Shown: positions 17,959 to 25,976 of the stretch, piece after piece | Numbering within the stretch: the stretch's first letter is position 1 | Layout: each line of letters begins with the position of its first letter | From: Stigmatella aurantiaca | GTDB taxonomy: Bacteria > Myxococcota > Myxococcia > Myxococcales > Myxococcaceae | NCBI RefSeq assembly: GCF_900109545.1 | Contig: NZ_FOAP01000037.1 | Coordinates: forward strand, 1-55,797 | Length of the DNA stretch: 55,797 nt | Reading direction: 5' to 3' | Made by a program: the position numbers and the translations under genes | Notes under the pieces: generated by a model | Seen by the model: the letters and a program-made list of their open reading frames with translations, nothing else | Told to the model about the DNA's origin: nothing | Database searches by the model: none

Positions 17959-18594
17959 TCACTCGCCGGATAGGCGCTTCAGCCATCCGGAGACGGCCTT
18001 TCCCACCTGGGGCAGGTTCCGCTGAAAGTTGGCCCCCGCGTCGTCGATGACCTCGATTTCTCCCCGCGAGGACTTCCCCACCGCCGCCGTCAGCGAGGCC
18101 CGGGGCAGGCGCTTGTCCTCGTCTCCCAGCACCACGAGCAGGGAGCGGTCCAACTTGGCCAGCGCCGCGGGCGGCACATCCACGGGGGCGACCAGGCAGA
18201 CGCCCCCGATGGCCGGATGGCGCGAAAGCAGCTCCAGCGCCACTTGCGCGCCTCCATGGAGCGAGGCCACCGCGAGGTGTGCGCTCTGAGCGTTCTCCAA
18301 CAGCACGCGCATGGCCGCCTCGGCGTCCTGTACGAGTGCCTCTCCGGTGCCCACCGAGCCCTGGCTTCCGCCCACTCCCCGGTAGTTGAACCGCAGCGTC
18401 GGGAAGCCCGCCGTCGCAGCGGCCCACGCCAGCTCCGCAGCGATGACGTGGTCCATGCCCCCACCCTCTTCGGGCCGGGGAGGCAGGATGAGCAGCGGGG
18501 GCCGCTTTGCTCCCCGGTGCGCGGTCCCCTCCATCACCTCTTTGCCCACCGGGATGAGCGTGGACCGCTCAAGAAACTGACCTTTCTGGACCAT
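17959..18594 (-). CDS. Alpha/beta hydrolase
   Basis: The start at 18594 (MVQKGQFLERSTLIPVGKEV) has an AAGG ribosome binding site and no upstream homology. The 211-residue protein shows the order of a short alpha/beta hydrolase: PPLLILPPRPEEGGGMDH near the oxyanion strand, TLRFNYRGVGGSQGSVGTGE, and HLAVASLHGGAQVALELL at the nucleophile elbow. At the elbow the expected GxSxG reads ASLHGG. The acid candidate lies in LLVVLGDEDKRLP, and GANFQRN stands where a GAxHF-type His would be. The catalytic His and the elbow are therefore degenerate, so activity is uncertain. It lies upstream of the subtilase on the same strand. Confidence 0.7.
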   Translation of the reverse strand: MVQKGQFLERSTLIPVGKEVMEGTAHRGAKRPPLLILPPRPEEGGGMDHVIAAELAWAAATAGFPTLRFNYRGVGGSQGSVGTGEALVQDAEAAMRVLLENAQSAHLAVASLHGGAQVALELLSRHPAIGGVCLVAPVDVPPAALAKLDRSLLVVLGDEDKRLPRASLTAAVGKSSRGEIEVIDDAGANFQRNLPQVGKAVSGWLKRLSGE

Positions 18595-18883
18595 GTCCCG
18601 ACACCTTAAGAGGGCCCCACCCGCCCGGCATGCTGAGTCCTTCAAGACCCACTGAACAAAGATTCAGAAAAACCGCGCTTTCTGATCCGGAAATGATCCT
18701 GGGTGATCCTCCGCAGGAGGGCAGTCCCCTCGGGGAGGAGGGGCCCCAGCCCCGCGGAAAGGGGGGGCTTTTGATCCACGCCGTGGCGGGAAAAAGGGCC
18801 TTGGGGGTGGGCGGCTGGCTTCCCCCGGAGGTCTGCTAATGTAGACGGCGAAACCTTTTCGTGTCCCCGGAGACCGAGACCCC

Positions 18884-19306
18884 ATGACCCGAGACGAAGC
18901 GGTCCGCCTCGCCCAGGCGTTGCTCGCCGAGACCGGCCAACCCCAGAGCGTTGGCCTCAACCCCCAGGGCTTCGGCGGAGTCGCCATCGAGAACGCGCAG
19001 CTCTACTTCGAGTGGCACGACAAGGAGCAGGCCCTGGAGTGCAGCGCGCTCATCCACAAGTTCCGGGACACCCCCAAGCCCGGCATCCTCGAGGGCTTCC
19101 AGCAGGAGGAGAAGTCCGGCACGGACACCGGCGGCGGCACCGTGGACTACGAGCCCGAGAACAAGTCGCTCTTCCTCAGCCGCACCTTCACCCAGGCGCC
19201 CCCCAACACCATCTTCGTCGCGGAGATGAAGCGCCTGATGCGCGCCAGCCTCGTGTGGCACGGCGAGGTGCTGGACCGCGTGGCCTCCCGCGTCTTCAAG
19301 CGCTGA
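18884..19306 (+). CDS. Small protein resembling type III secretion (CesT-like) chaperones, copy 1
   Basis: This 140-residue acidic protein has no signal peptide. The layout is an N-terminal helix (DEAVRLAQALLAETG), a run of strands (GFGGVAIENAQLYFEWHD, then ALECSALIHKFR), a strand GTVDYEPENKSLFLSRTF, and a C-terminal helix FVAEMKRLMRASLVWHGEVL. Length, charge and order resemble CesT/YbjN-like chaperones; this is pattern reading, not a database match. It is clearly paralogous to the gene at 20389-20916, sharing QGFGG, AQLYFEWH, ALECSAL, GGGTVDYEPEN, LFLSRT and EVLDRVASRVF. Both flank a lipase-like protein, suggesting they bind it. GGAGA precedes the ATG. Confidence 0.6.
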   Translation: MTRDEAVRLAQALLAETGQPQSVGLNPQGFGGVAIENAQLYFEWHDKEQALECSALIHKFRDTPKPGILEGFQQEEKSGTDTGGGTVDYEPENKSLFLSRTFTQAPPNTIFVAEMKRLMRASLVWHGEVLDRVASRVFKR

Positions 19307-19423
19307 GCCCCGCCCTCCCCTCCTGACGCACCCCGTCGCACACCGGGAAAGCAACTTTCCTCGCTGGGCGGCGACAATCCCTCCTGAAGCAGTCCCCTTT
19401 CTTTTGATTTCTTTGGAGTCCCC

Positions 19424-20380
19424 ATGAATCCCATCGAGCGTGGCCGGAACCTCATCAACCAGGTGCGCACCGGCGCCGAGCGGACGATTGATCGTGCGCA
19501 AGAGACCGTTGGCAACGTCGTCGACCAAGCCCGCGGCGTCGCCGCCGAGGGTGGCCGCCGCGTCAACCAGTTCGTGGATGGCTTCGAGAACGCCGCCGTC
19601 AAGGGCACTCAGGCCGTTCAGGGCTTCTTCGGCGGTGGCAACCAGCCGGACCGCGTGCATGACGGGAAGTTCCTCGGCGCCGGCGGCCAGACGTTCTCCC
19701 CGGACACCCCGCTGAGCGATGTGCCCGCCGTCACCCCGCGCAACAACCCGAACGCCACGGACACCGTCCTCTACGTCAACGGCATCAACACGACGAAGGA
19801 TGCCCAGGCCAACAGCCTGCAGGCCATCGCGGACACCACCGGCGCGCGCGTCATCGGCATCCACAACGCCACCGAGGGCATGGGCGCGGACCTGGCCCAG
19901 TGCGTGAAGGACAAGCTGGACAAGGGCACCAACCCCGCCGTGGATACCCTGGCGGACACGCTCTACAACGAGATCAAGGCGGGCCGGAACGTGCACCTGA
20001 TGGCGCACAGCCAGGGTGGCCTCATCTCCAGCCGCGCGCTGGGCGACGTCTACAACCGGCTGCGCGTTGAAGATGGGATGTCCCAGGCGGACGCCCAGCA
20101 GGCCATGAGCCGCATCAACGTGGAGACGTTCGGCGCCGCGGCCACCCGCTACCCGGACGGCCCGAACTACGTGCACTACGTCAACCGCGGTGACCCGGTG
20201 CCGGGTCTCTTCGGTCTCGGCCCGGTTCCGGACTCCTGGAACCCGGTGGCCGACGGCGGCAAGGGCTCGGTGGTGCGTCACTTCAACGAGTTCCACCTGA
20301 ACCCCATCGGCGCCCACAACTTCGAGTCCGTGTACCTCAATCAGCGCGTGCCGTTCGACCAGGCCCGCGGGGGGAACTAG
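19424..20380 (+). CDS. Lipase-like alpha/beta hydrolase with amphipathic N-terminus (candidate secreted effector)
   Basis: The 318-residue protein has no Sec signal. Residues 1-70 are charged amphipathic helices (RGRNLINQVRTGAERTIDRA and VNQFVDGFENAAVKGTQAVQ). From about 112 a hydrolase fold begins: TDTVLYVNGINTTKDAQANS. The nucleophile elbow is HLMAHSQGGLISS with Ser196 in AHSQG. Asp257 in NRGDPVPGL and His298 in IGAHNFESVYL complete a plausible Ser-Asp-His triad. The fold suggests a lipase or esterase; the substrate is unknown. It sits between two paralogous chaperone-like genes, the next beginning eight bases after its stop. A flexible N-terminus plus dedicated chaperones is how type III effectors are built; export here is inference. 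Confidence 0.65.
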   Translation: MNPIERGRNLINQVRTGAERTIDRAQETVGNVVDQARGVAAEGGRRVNQFVDGFENAAVKGTQAVQGFFGGGNQPDRVHDGKFLGAGGQTFSPDTPLSDVPAVTPRNNPNATDTVLYVNGINTTKDAQANSLQAIADTTGARVIGIHNATEGMGADLAQCVKDKLDKGTNPAVDTLADTLYNEIKAGRNVHLMAHSQGGLISSRALGDVYNRLRVEDGMSQADAQQAMSRINVETFGAAATRYPDGPNYVHYVNRGDPVPGLFGLGPVPDSWNPVADGGKGSVVRHFNEFHLNPIGAHNFESVYLNQRVPFDQARGGN

Positions 20381-20388
20381 GACTGGCG

Positions 20389-20916
20389 ATGGCGACCGCC
20401 CCTCGCAGTGGCCTGGCGGGCCTCCTGAAGTCCTGGGTGGCCGGCCTCGGGCCCGCGGCTCCCGCGGGAATTCCCCTGACGCGGGAGCTGGCGCAGCAGC
20501 TGGTGCAGACGTTCATCCACTCCGAGGGGTCCCCCATCAGCCCGGGCATCAACGCCCAGGGCTTCGGGGGGCTCGCCGCCGGAGGGGCCCAGCTCTACTT
20601 CGAGTGGCACGAGGACACGAAGGCGCTGGAGTGCAGCGCCCTCGTGTACCGCTTCCGGCAGCCTCCCAAGCCCGGCGTCATCGCGGGCTTCGAGGCCGAG
20701 GCCCAGGAGGGCACGGACGCGGGCGGGGGCACGGTGGACTACGAGCCCGAGAACCGGGGCTTATTCCTCTCGCGCACCTACACGGAAGTCCCCGGCGAGC
20801 GCACCTTCGCCAAGGAGATGCGCCGGTTGATGAAGGCCAGCCTCCGGTGGAACCGCGAGGTGCTGGACCGCGTGGCCTCCCGGGTGTTCCACCCCGAGGA
20901 GCTGGAGAAGCGCTGA
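20389..20916 (+). CDS. Small protein resembling type III secretion (CesT-like) chaperones, copy 2
   Basis: The 175-residue protein is a paralogue of the gene at 18884-19306. It shares QGFGG, AQLYFEWHED, ALECSALVYRFR, GTDAGGGTVDYEPENRG, LFLSRTYTEVP, KEMRRLMKASLRW and EVLDRVASRVF. It adds an N-terminal extension of about 30 residues (MATAPRSGLAGLLKSWVAGL...), hydrophobic enough to be amphipathic but not a clear signal, and a short tail HPEELEKR. The ATG follows the stop of the lipase-like gene by eight bases, so the two are almost certainly one operon. Two divergent copies around one partner suggest a heterodimer or one chaperone per protein region. The gene converges on rlmI. Confidence 0.6.
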   Translation: MATAPRSGLAGLLKSWVAGLGPAAPAGIPLTRELAQQLVQTFIHSEGSPISPGINAQGFGGLAAGGAQLYFEWHEDTKALECSALVYRFRQPPKPGVIAGFEAEAQEGTDAGGGTVDYEPENRGLFLSRTYTEVPGERTFAKEMRRLMKASLRWNREVLDRVASRVFHPEELEKR

Positions 20917-20927
20917 GCGGCGCGGGC

Positions 20928-22124
20928 CTACACCGCGCCCAGCACGTAGAACTTCAGGTACTTGCCTTCCGGGAACTGCAGGCGGACCGGGTGGTCGGGC
21001 GGCTGGTAGCGCTCCTCCACCAGGGCCAGGTCCACGCCCGCCTTGAAGGCCGCCTCCCGCACCGCCCCCATGAAGTCATTCGGGCTCACGCGCGCCGAGC
21101 AGGAGGCCGTGGCCAGCAAGCCGCCCGGCTTCAGCAGGGCCAGCGCCTGCCGGTTGAGCGAGGCGTACCCGTCGAGGGCCGCCTGCACCGCCTTCTGGCT
21201 CTTCGCGAACGCCGGCGGGTCCAGGATGATCAGATCGAAGGTGCGCCCCTCGTCCTTGAAGGACTGGATGATCTTGAAGACGTCCGCGGCGAGGAAGTCA
21301 TGGCGCTCGGCGGGCAGCCCGTTGCGGGTGAAGTTCTCCCGCGCCAGGGCGATGGCATCCGGGTCCAGGTCCACCGAGAAGACGCTCTTGGCCCCGCCCA
21401 GCGCCGCGTTCACCGAGAAGCCACCGCTGAAGCAGAAGCAGTTGAGCACGTCCCGGTCCTTCGCCAAGCGGCGGATGAGGAAGCGATTCTCCCGCTGATC
21501 CAGGAAGAAGCCCGTCTTCTGTCCGCGCCAGGCATCCACCAGGAAGGTGGCGCCCCGCTCGCGGATGGGGATGAGTTCCGGGGCCTGCGCGCCGTAGAGC
21601 ATCCGCCCCGTGCCCCGGCCGTCCTCGTCCTCCACGTCGTCCCGGGCGACCTCATCCCGGCCGATGATGCCCTTGAGCTCCGGCAGCGCCGCCTTGAGGG
21701 CCTCCACCAGCAGGTGGCGGTAGGGCGTCAGCCCCGCCGAGTACAGCTTGAGCACCGCGTAGCCCGCGTACAGGTCCACCACCACTCCCGGCAGCCCATC
21801 TCCCTCGCCGTGCAGCAGACGGAAGCTGTCCGTGTCCGTCAAGTCGATGAGCGAGCGCCGCTCCGCGAGCGCCTGGCGCACCCGCCGCGCCATGAAGCCC
21901 GCGTCGATGGTCTCCCGGGAGTCCCGCGTGAGCACGCGCACCGCGATGGCCGAGTGCGGATCAAAGTAGCCCCGCGCGACGAACTTCCCGCCCTCGGTCA
22001 GGTCCACCACGCTGCCCGCGGGAATCTTCGGCACCTGCTCCAGCGCCTTGCGGAACACCCACGGATGGCCGGCGCGCAGGTGGCGCCCGAGGCCCCGGGC
22101 CAGTTCGAGTCTCACGACGTTCAC
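20928..22124 (-). CDS. rlmI: Class I SAM-dependent rRNA methyltransferase, RlmI type
   Basis: The 398-residue protein has the two modules of RlmI/RlmK enzymes. An N-terminal PUA RNA-binding domain spans about 1-80 (ARGLGRHLRAGHPWVFRKAL, then ARGYFDPHSAIAVRVL). A Rossmann methyltransferase follows, with motif I NCFCFSGGFSVNAALGGAKS, an acidic strand VFSVDLDPDAIALA, and the catalytic signature LIILDPPAFAKSQKAV. A further Cys lies in ATASCSARVSP. The family methylates C5 of a 23S rRNA cytosine; the exact target base is not readable here. The gene begins six bases after the HAD phosphatase gene, so the two are cotranscribed. Confidence 0.88.
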   Translation of the reverse strand: MNVVRLELARGLGRHLRAGHPWVFRKALEQVPKIPAGSVVDLTEGGKFVARGYFDPHSAIAVRVLTRDSRETIDAGFMARRVRQALAERRSLIDLTDTDSFRLLHGEGDGLPGVVVDLYAGYAVLKLYSAGLTPYRHLLVEALKAALPELKGIIGRDEVARDDVEDEDGRGTGRMLYGAQAPELIPIRERGATFLVDAWRGQKTGFFLDQRENRFLIRRLAKDRDVLNCFCFSGGFSVNAALGGAKSVFSVDLDPDAIALARENFTRNGLPAERHDFLAADVFKIIQSFKDEGRTFDLIILDPPAFAKSQKAVQAALDGYASLNRQALALLKPGGLLATASCSARVSPNDFMGAVREAAFKAGVDLALVEERYQPPDHPVRLQFPEGKYLKFYVLGAV

Positions 22125-22130
22125 GGTGTG

Positions 22131-22940
22131 TCACTCCTGAAGGCGGTCCCGCTGGACGAGGATGGCACGGGCCAGTTCCTCGAACCCGCGTCCCTCGGCG
22201 GCCCGGGTGATGAAGGCCGGTGGCGCCTCGATGCGGTCTAGCACGCTCCGGACATTGGCCACACCCACGCTGAGGGCAAAGGCCTGGAACATCGGAGCAT
22301 CGTTGAAAGAATCCCCGGCATAGACGAAGCGGCCGCCGTCCGGCCGCAGGGCCTGGCCCCAGGCCTCCCGGGCGAAGCGGCGCGTCGCGATGAGCTTGTC
22401 GAACCGCCCCAGCCAGCAGTTCACGTGCACCGAGGAGCGCACCGCCGTCACCCCGCGCTCGCGCAACAGCGCCTCGATGCGGCCCGCGGCGGCGTCCCCC
22501 AGCCGGGCCTCCTCGTTGTAGTCGATGGCCAGGTCCACCTCGGTGTACGCGCTGTCCGAGGAGAGCTGGGCGCCAGGCACCCGCTTGAGCACCCGGAGCA
22601 CCTCCGAGCGCAGGCGGCGGCGGTTCGCGGCCCGCTCCAAGGGAGCCTCCAGGTACACCTTGCGCAGGCGTCCCCCCTTCCGGAAGAAGAAGAGTCCGCC
22701 GTTCTCCACGATGACCCCATCCACGGGCAGCGTGCGGGCCCAGGCCTCGCCCCACCCCGCCGGGCGCCCGCTCACCAGCACCACCTTCAGGCCCGCCTCG
22801 GACAGGCGCTCCAGCGCGCGCACCGTCTGCGCCCGCAGCCGGTGGCCCGTGGTGAGGGTGCCATCCACATCCGTGAACACCCCCTCCACCTGGGAGAGCC
22901 CTGCCTCCCGGAGGGGCCGCGGCCGGGAAGGCGCCGTCAC
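22131..22940 (-). CDS. HAD-superfamily sugar-phosphatase-like hydrolase
   Basis: The start chosen is GTG at 22938-22940, which overlaps the TGA of the upstream gene (GTGA). It yields 269 residues, while the longer in-frame reading is only the shadow of that upstream gene. Motif I is GVFTDVDGTLTTGHRL with nucleophile Asp24 and acid/base Asp26. Motif II is VVLVSGRPAGWGE. Motif IV is FVYAGDSFNDAPMFQAF, close to the GDxxND pattern of type IIB HADs. The middle cap region (about 85-185) is typical of Cof or mannosyl-phosphoglycerate phosphatases. Substrate unknown. It is the middle gene of a coupled trio with the unknown protein and rlmI. Confidence 0.82.
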   Translation of the reverse strand: MTAPSRPRPLREAGLSQVEGVFTDVDGTLTTGHRLRAQTVRALERLSEAGLKVVLVSGRPAGWGEAWARTLPVDGVIVENGGLFFFRKGGRLRKVYLEAPLERAANRRRLRSEVLRVLKRVPGAQLSSDSAYTEVDLAIDYNEEARLGDAAAGRIEALLRERGVTAVRSSVHVNCWLGRFDKLIATRRFAREAWGQALRPDGGRFVYAGDSFNDAPMFQAFALSVGVANVRSVLDRIEAPPAFITRAAEGRGFEELARAILVQRDRLQE

Positions 22941-24094
22941 ATCCCCCCCAGGTTCGCCAGCAACCGCTGCAGGGTCTCCAGCGTGGTGCGCAGCTCCGGG
23001 CCTGACAGGGTGTTCAGCGGCACCTTGCGCGTCTTGCGCAGGAACACGTCCAGCCCCGGGTCGCGCCCATACAGGGACTGCGCCACCATCACCGCCTCGG
23101 CCAGGAAGCGCGCGGCCCCGGCGGGATCCGTCCCCATCAACCCCTGCGCCCGCTCCAGCCGCACGCCACACACCGCCCACACCTCGCGGTCATTGATGAT
23201 GAGCACCTTGCGCTGGTTCACCGCCGACAGCGAGCGCACCAGGGCATCCAGCGCCTCCAGGGGCTCCAGCAGCTCGGCCTTTGTCAGCGTGGAGGCGGCG
23301 GCGAGCCGGCCCACCTGGCCCCGCAGCTCGATGATGTGCCGCTTGTCCTGGGCCCGCAGCCCCCGGTAGGCCGCCGTCCGGCCGAACGCGTCCAGCTCGT
23401 TCTGCAGCTGCTGGGCATTCCACTGCATGTCCTCGGCATCGGCCTCGCGCACCTTGTCCAGCCGCGCGGCGATGATGCGCGTCAGGTCCGCCACGATGGC
23501 CCGCACCGTCATGGCCGCCTTCACGTCCCCCTCGTACCCGGGCACCACCTCCTTGCGGGCCACGTCCACCAGCTGGCTCATGGAGTTGTAGACGAGGTCC
23601 CCAATCTGCTCCCGGAAGGTGGTGCGGAACTTCTGGATCTCCGCCAGCAGCACCCACCGGTCGGACACCACGGAGGGGTTGCGCATGGCCTCGCCCAGCT
23701 GGGTGACTTCCTGCGCCACCTGGCCCATGGCCTGCCGCAGCGAGGCCGCGGCGTTGCGCGTCTTGTGCTGATCCGCCGTGGGCGCCACCGGCGGCGGCGT
23801 CCCTGCCTGCGGCCCGGGGAACTGCTGGCGGATGACCGCGAGCAGCGCGTTCACGTCCACCACCGTGTCCCGGATGACGGGCGCCATCGCCTCCCACAGC
23901 GACAGGTCCGCCCCCGAGTCATCGGTGGAGTCCGTCTCGTACTTCACCACATCCATGTCGCTCAGCCGCGCGATGGCCTGCGTGGCGGCGGCGTACACTT
24001 TTCTCAGCCGGTCCGCGAAGATCTGATCCGGCAGCGCCTGGAGGATCTGCTCGAGCCTGGGAGAGAGGGGGGCCAGGGAGGGTTCTTCGGACAC
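22937..24094 (-). CDS. Uncharacterised helical protein (385 residues)
   Basis: I do not recognise this gene. GTG at 24092-24094 is the likely start (VSEEPSLAPLSPRLEQIL), giving 385 residues. Longer readings would run back over the divergent corA start. The protein is soluble, without signal or membrane segments, and almost all helical. It has a Pro/Gly-rich break at FPGPQAGTPPPVAPTADQ (about 95-112) and long helices such as QLQNELDAFGRTAAYRGLRA. It ends in a compact helical module (TRKVPLNTLSGPELRTTLET, then LQRLLANLGGM). It is translationally coupled to the HAD gene by a GTGA overlap. Its function cannot be inferred; a scaffold or regulator of its operon partners is possible. Confidence 0.6.
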   Translation of the reverse strand: MSEEPSLAPLSPRLEQILQALPDQIFADRLRKVYAAATQAIARLSDMDVVKYETDSTDDSGADLSLWEAMAPVIRDTVVDVNALLAVIRQQFPGPQAGTPPPVAPTADQHKTRNAAASLRQAMGQVAQEVTQLGEAMRNPSVVSDRWVLLAEIQKFRTTFREQIGDLVYNSMSQLVDVARKEVVPGYEGDVKAAMTVRAIVADLTRIIAARLDKVREADAEDMQWNAQQLQNELDAFGRTAAYRGLRAQDKRHIIELRGQVGRLAAASTLTKAELLEPLEALDALVRSLSAVNQRKVLIINDREVWAVCGVRLERAQGLMGTDPAGAARFLAEAVMVAQSLYGRDPGLDVFLRKTRKVPLNTLSGPELRTTLETLQRLLANLGGM

Positions 24095-24202
24095 GGGCGG
24101 GCACTCTAGACGGTTCCCGTGCCGCCGGGGTCTCGACTTCTCACCCTGTTTGGTTCTAGCAATCGCACGCGAGCCGATATTTCCAGTCCGGAGAGCCGTG
24201 TC

Positions 24203-25147
24203 ATGAAGGTCCAGGTCTGCCTCCTCCACGAGGGACGGGTGCTCACAGGGGGCGAAGAGCTCCTGGAGCAGCCCGGCACCAAGTGGATCGACGTCCTCAC
24301 CCCCGGGGAGGAGGGCATGCGCCGGCTCGCCGAGCGCTTCCGCCTCCACAAGCTGGCCGTCGAGGACTGCCTCCACCTGGACCAGCGCCCCAAGCTCGAG
24401 GCCTACCCCGAGCACCACTTCGTCGTCCTGCAGGGCTTCACCACCGGCAAGGACATCTGCGACCTGACCCTACACGAGCACCACTTCTTCCTCGGGCCCG
24501 GCTGGCTCATCAGCGTTCACGAGTTCCCGTTCGATGCCCACGACGAGGTGCGCCGCCGCGTGGAGGCCGACCCCCCGGCGACGCTCGGGCGCGGGGTGGA
24601 CTTCATCCTCTACATGCTGGCGGACACGCTGGTGGACCGGCAGTTCCCCATCCTGGATGCCTTCAGCGAAGAGCTGGAAGACCTGGAGACGGCCATCTTC
24701 GAGCAGCCGGACCGGGCGCAGCTCCAGCGCATCTTCGAGCTCAAGCGCATGCTGGTGCATTTCCGCCGGGTGCTCTCGCCGCAGCGGGACGTGGTGGGGA
24801 TGCTGTCGCGCGGCGGCATCTCCCACATTCAAGAGCGCACCACGCTGTACTTCCGGGACGTGTACGATCACCTCATCCGGGTGTACGAGCAGATCGACTC
24901 CGGGCGCGACATCCTGGGCAACGCCATGGACGGCTACCTGTCCATGGTGGCCAACAAGACGAACGACATCACCAAGCAGCTCACCATCTTCGCCACCCTC
25001 TTCCTGCCCCTGTCCTTCATCGTCGGCTTCTTCGGCCAGAACTTCGATGCGCTCTCGGGGCGCGGCTACTACTACACGATGTGGGGCTTGCTCGTGGCGT
25101 TCCCGCTCGCGCTCGTCGGCTGGTTCAAACACAAGAAGTGGCTCTGA
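24203..25147 (+). CDS. corA: CorA-family divalent cation channel, GQN variant
   Basis: The ATG at 24203 (MKVQVCLLHEGRVLTGGEEL) gives 314 residues, the family length. A cytoplasmic alpha/beta N-domain is followed by the long stalk helix (about 150-250: LEDLETAIFEQPDRAQLQRI and following) and two C-terminal membrane helices. Helix 1 (LTIFATLFLPLSFIVGFFGQ) ends at the selectivity motif, which reads GQN (FFGQNFDAL) instead of the usual GMN. Helix 2 is TMWGLLVAFPLALVGWF, then the basic end KHKKWL. CorA channels carry Mg2+ or Co2+; related ZntB-type proteins move Zn2+. The variant motif leaves the ion open. An alpha/beta hydrolase gene follows within 20 bases. Confidence 0.87.
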   Translation: MKVQVCLLHEGRVLTGGEELLEQPGTKWIDVLTPGEEGMRRLAERFRLHKLAVEDCLHLDQRPKLEAYPEHHFVVLQGFTTGKDICDLTLHEHHFFLGPGWLISVHEFPFDAHDEVRRRVEADPPATLGRGVDFILYMLADTLVDRQFPILDAFSEELEDLETAIFEQPDRAQLQRIFELKRMLVHFRRVLSPQRDVVGMLSRGGISHIQERTTLYFRDVYDHLIRVYEQIDSGRDILGNAMDGYLSMVANKTNDITKQLTIFATLFLPLSFIVGFFGQNFDALSGRGYYYTMWGLLVAFPLALVGWFKHKKWL

Positions 25148-25164
25148 GCCCCCTGGAGGCCCCC

Positions 25165-25953
25165 GTGCTGACCGTGACCGTGGATGGAGTTCCCCTGCGC
25201 TACCGCGACGTGGGCCAGGGGCTGCCCGTGCTTCTGCTGCATGCCTTTCCCCTGCATGGCGCGGCGTTCGACGCGCAGGTGGCGGCGCTGTCGGGGCGCT
25301 ACCGCTTCATCGTCCCGGACCAGCGGGGCTTCGGGCAGAGCGGCCTGGGCGCGGGGCCCTCGGAGATGTCCCTCCTGGCGCGTGATGCCCTGGCGCTGCT
25401 GGACGCGCTGAAGATCGACACGGCGGTGGTGGGCGGGGTCTCCATGGGCGGGTACGTGGCCATGGCGCTCCTGCGCGAGGACGCGGGGCGGGTGCGCGGG
25501 CTGGTGCTCGCGGACACCCAGGCCTCCGCGGATGACGAGGCGGGCCGGGCGCGCCGCGAGGCCTCCGCCGTGGAGGCGCTGGACACGGGCATCGAGCCGC
25601 TCGTGCAGACCCTGCTGCCGCGCCTGGTGGCCGCTGGGCCGGATTCGTCCGTGGGCCAGCAGGTGGCCCCGCTGATGCGGGCAGCCTCCCCCGCTGCCGT
25701 GGCGGCCGCCCAGCGGGGCATGGCCTTGCGGCACGACAGCAAGGATGTCCTCGCGCGCTACGCGGGCCCCGCGCTCGTGGTGGTGGGCGAACAGGACGCG
25801 GTGACACCGCTCGACAGGGCGACGCAGCTCGCGGGCCTCATCCCGGGCGCACAATTGGAAGTCATTCCGGGCGCGGGCCACCTGGCCAACCAGGAGCAAC
25901 CCGAGCGGTTCAACGCGGTGCTCGACCGCTTCCTGGGTGCGCTCTCCCGTTAA
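25165..25953 (+). CDS. Alpha/beta hydrolase
   Basis: The start is the GTG at 25165, because GGAGG lies five bases before it and the hydrolase fold begins at once (VLTVTVDGVPLRYRDVGQGL). The 262-residue protein is a classical single-domain alpha/beta hydrolase. The oxyanion region is LLLHAFPLHGAAFD, the nucleophile elbow VGGVSMGGYVAMALL, the acid strand VVVGEQDAVTPLDRA, and the catalytic His is in IPGAGHLANQEQPERF. This is the layout of 3-oxoadipate enol-lactonase- or haloperoxidase-like enzymes, but the substrate cannot be predicted. It lies 17 bases after corA and 23 before a cupin gene, so the three may form one transcript. Confidence 0.87.
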   Translation: MLTVTVDGVPLRYRDVGQGLPVLLLHAFPLHGAAFDAQVAALSGRYRFIVPDQRGFGQSGLGAGPSEMSLLARDALALLDALKIDTAVVGGVSMGGYVAMALLREDAGRVRGLVLADTQASADDEAGRARREASAVEALDTGIEPLVQTLLPRLVAAGPDSSVGQQVAPLMRAASPAAVAAAQRGMALRHDSKDVLARYAGPALVVVGEQDAVTPLDRATQLAGLIPGAQLEVIPGAGHLANQEQPERFNAVLDRFLGALSR

Positions 25954-25976
25954 ACAAGCCGAAGGAAGGCCCTCCG

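Noticed and set aside
22941-23180. N-terminal extension of the HAD phosphatase
   Set aside because: It lies inside the upstream gene and has shadow-type composition; the GTGA overlap gives a natural start.
24095-24418. N-terminal extension of the 385-residue protein
   Set aside because: It overlaps the divergent corA start and reads as shadow sequence; GTG at 24094 is better.
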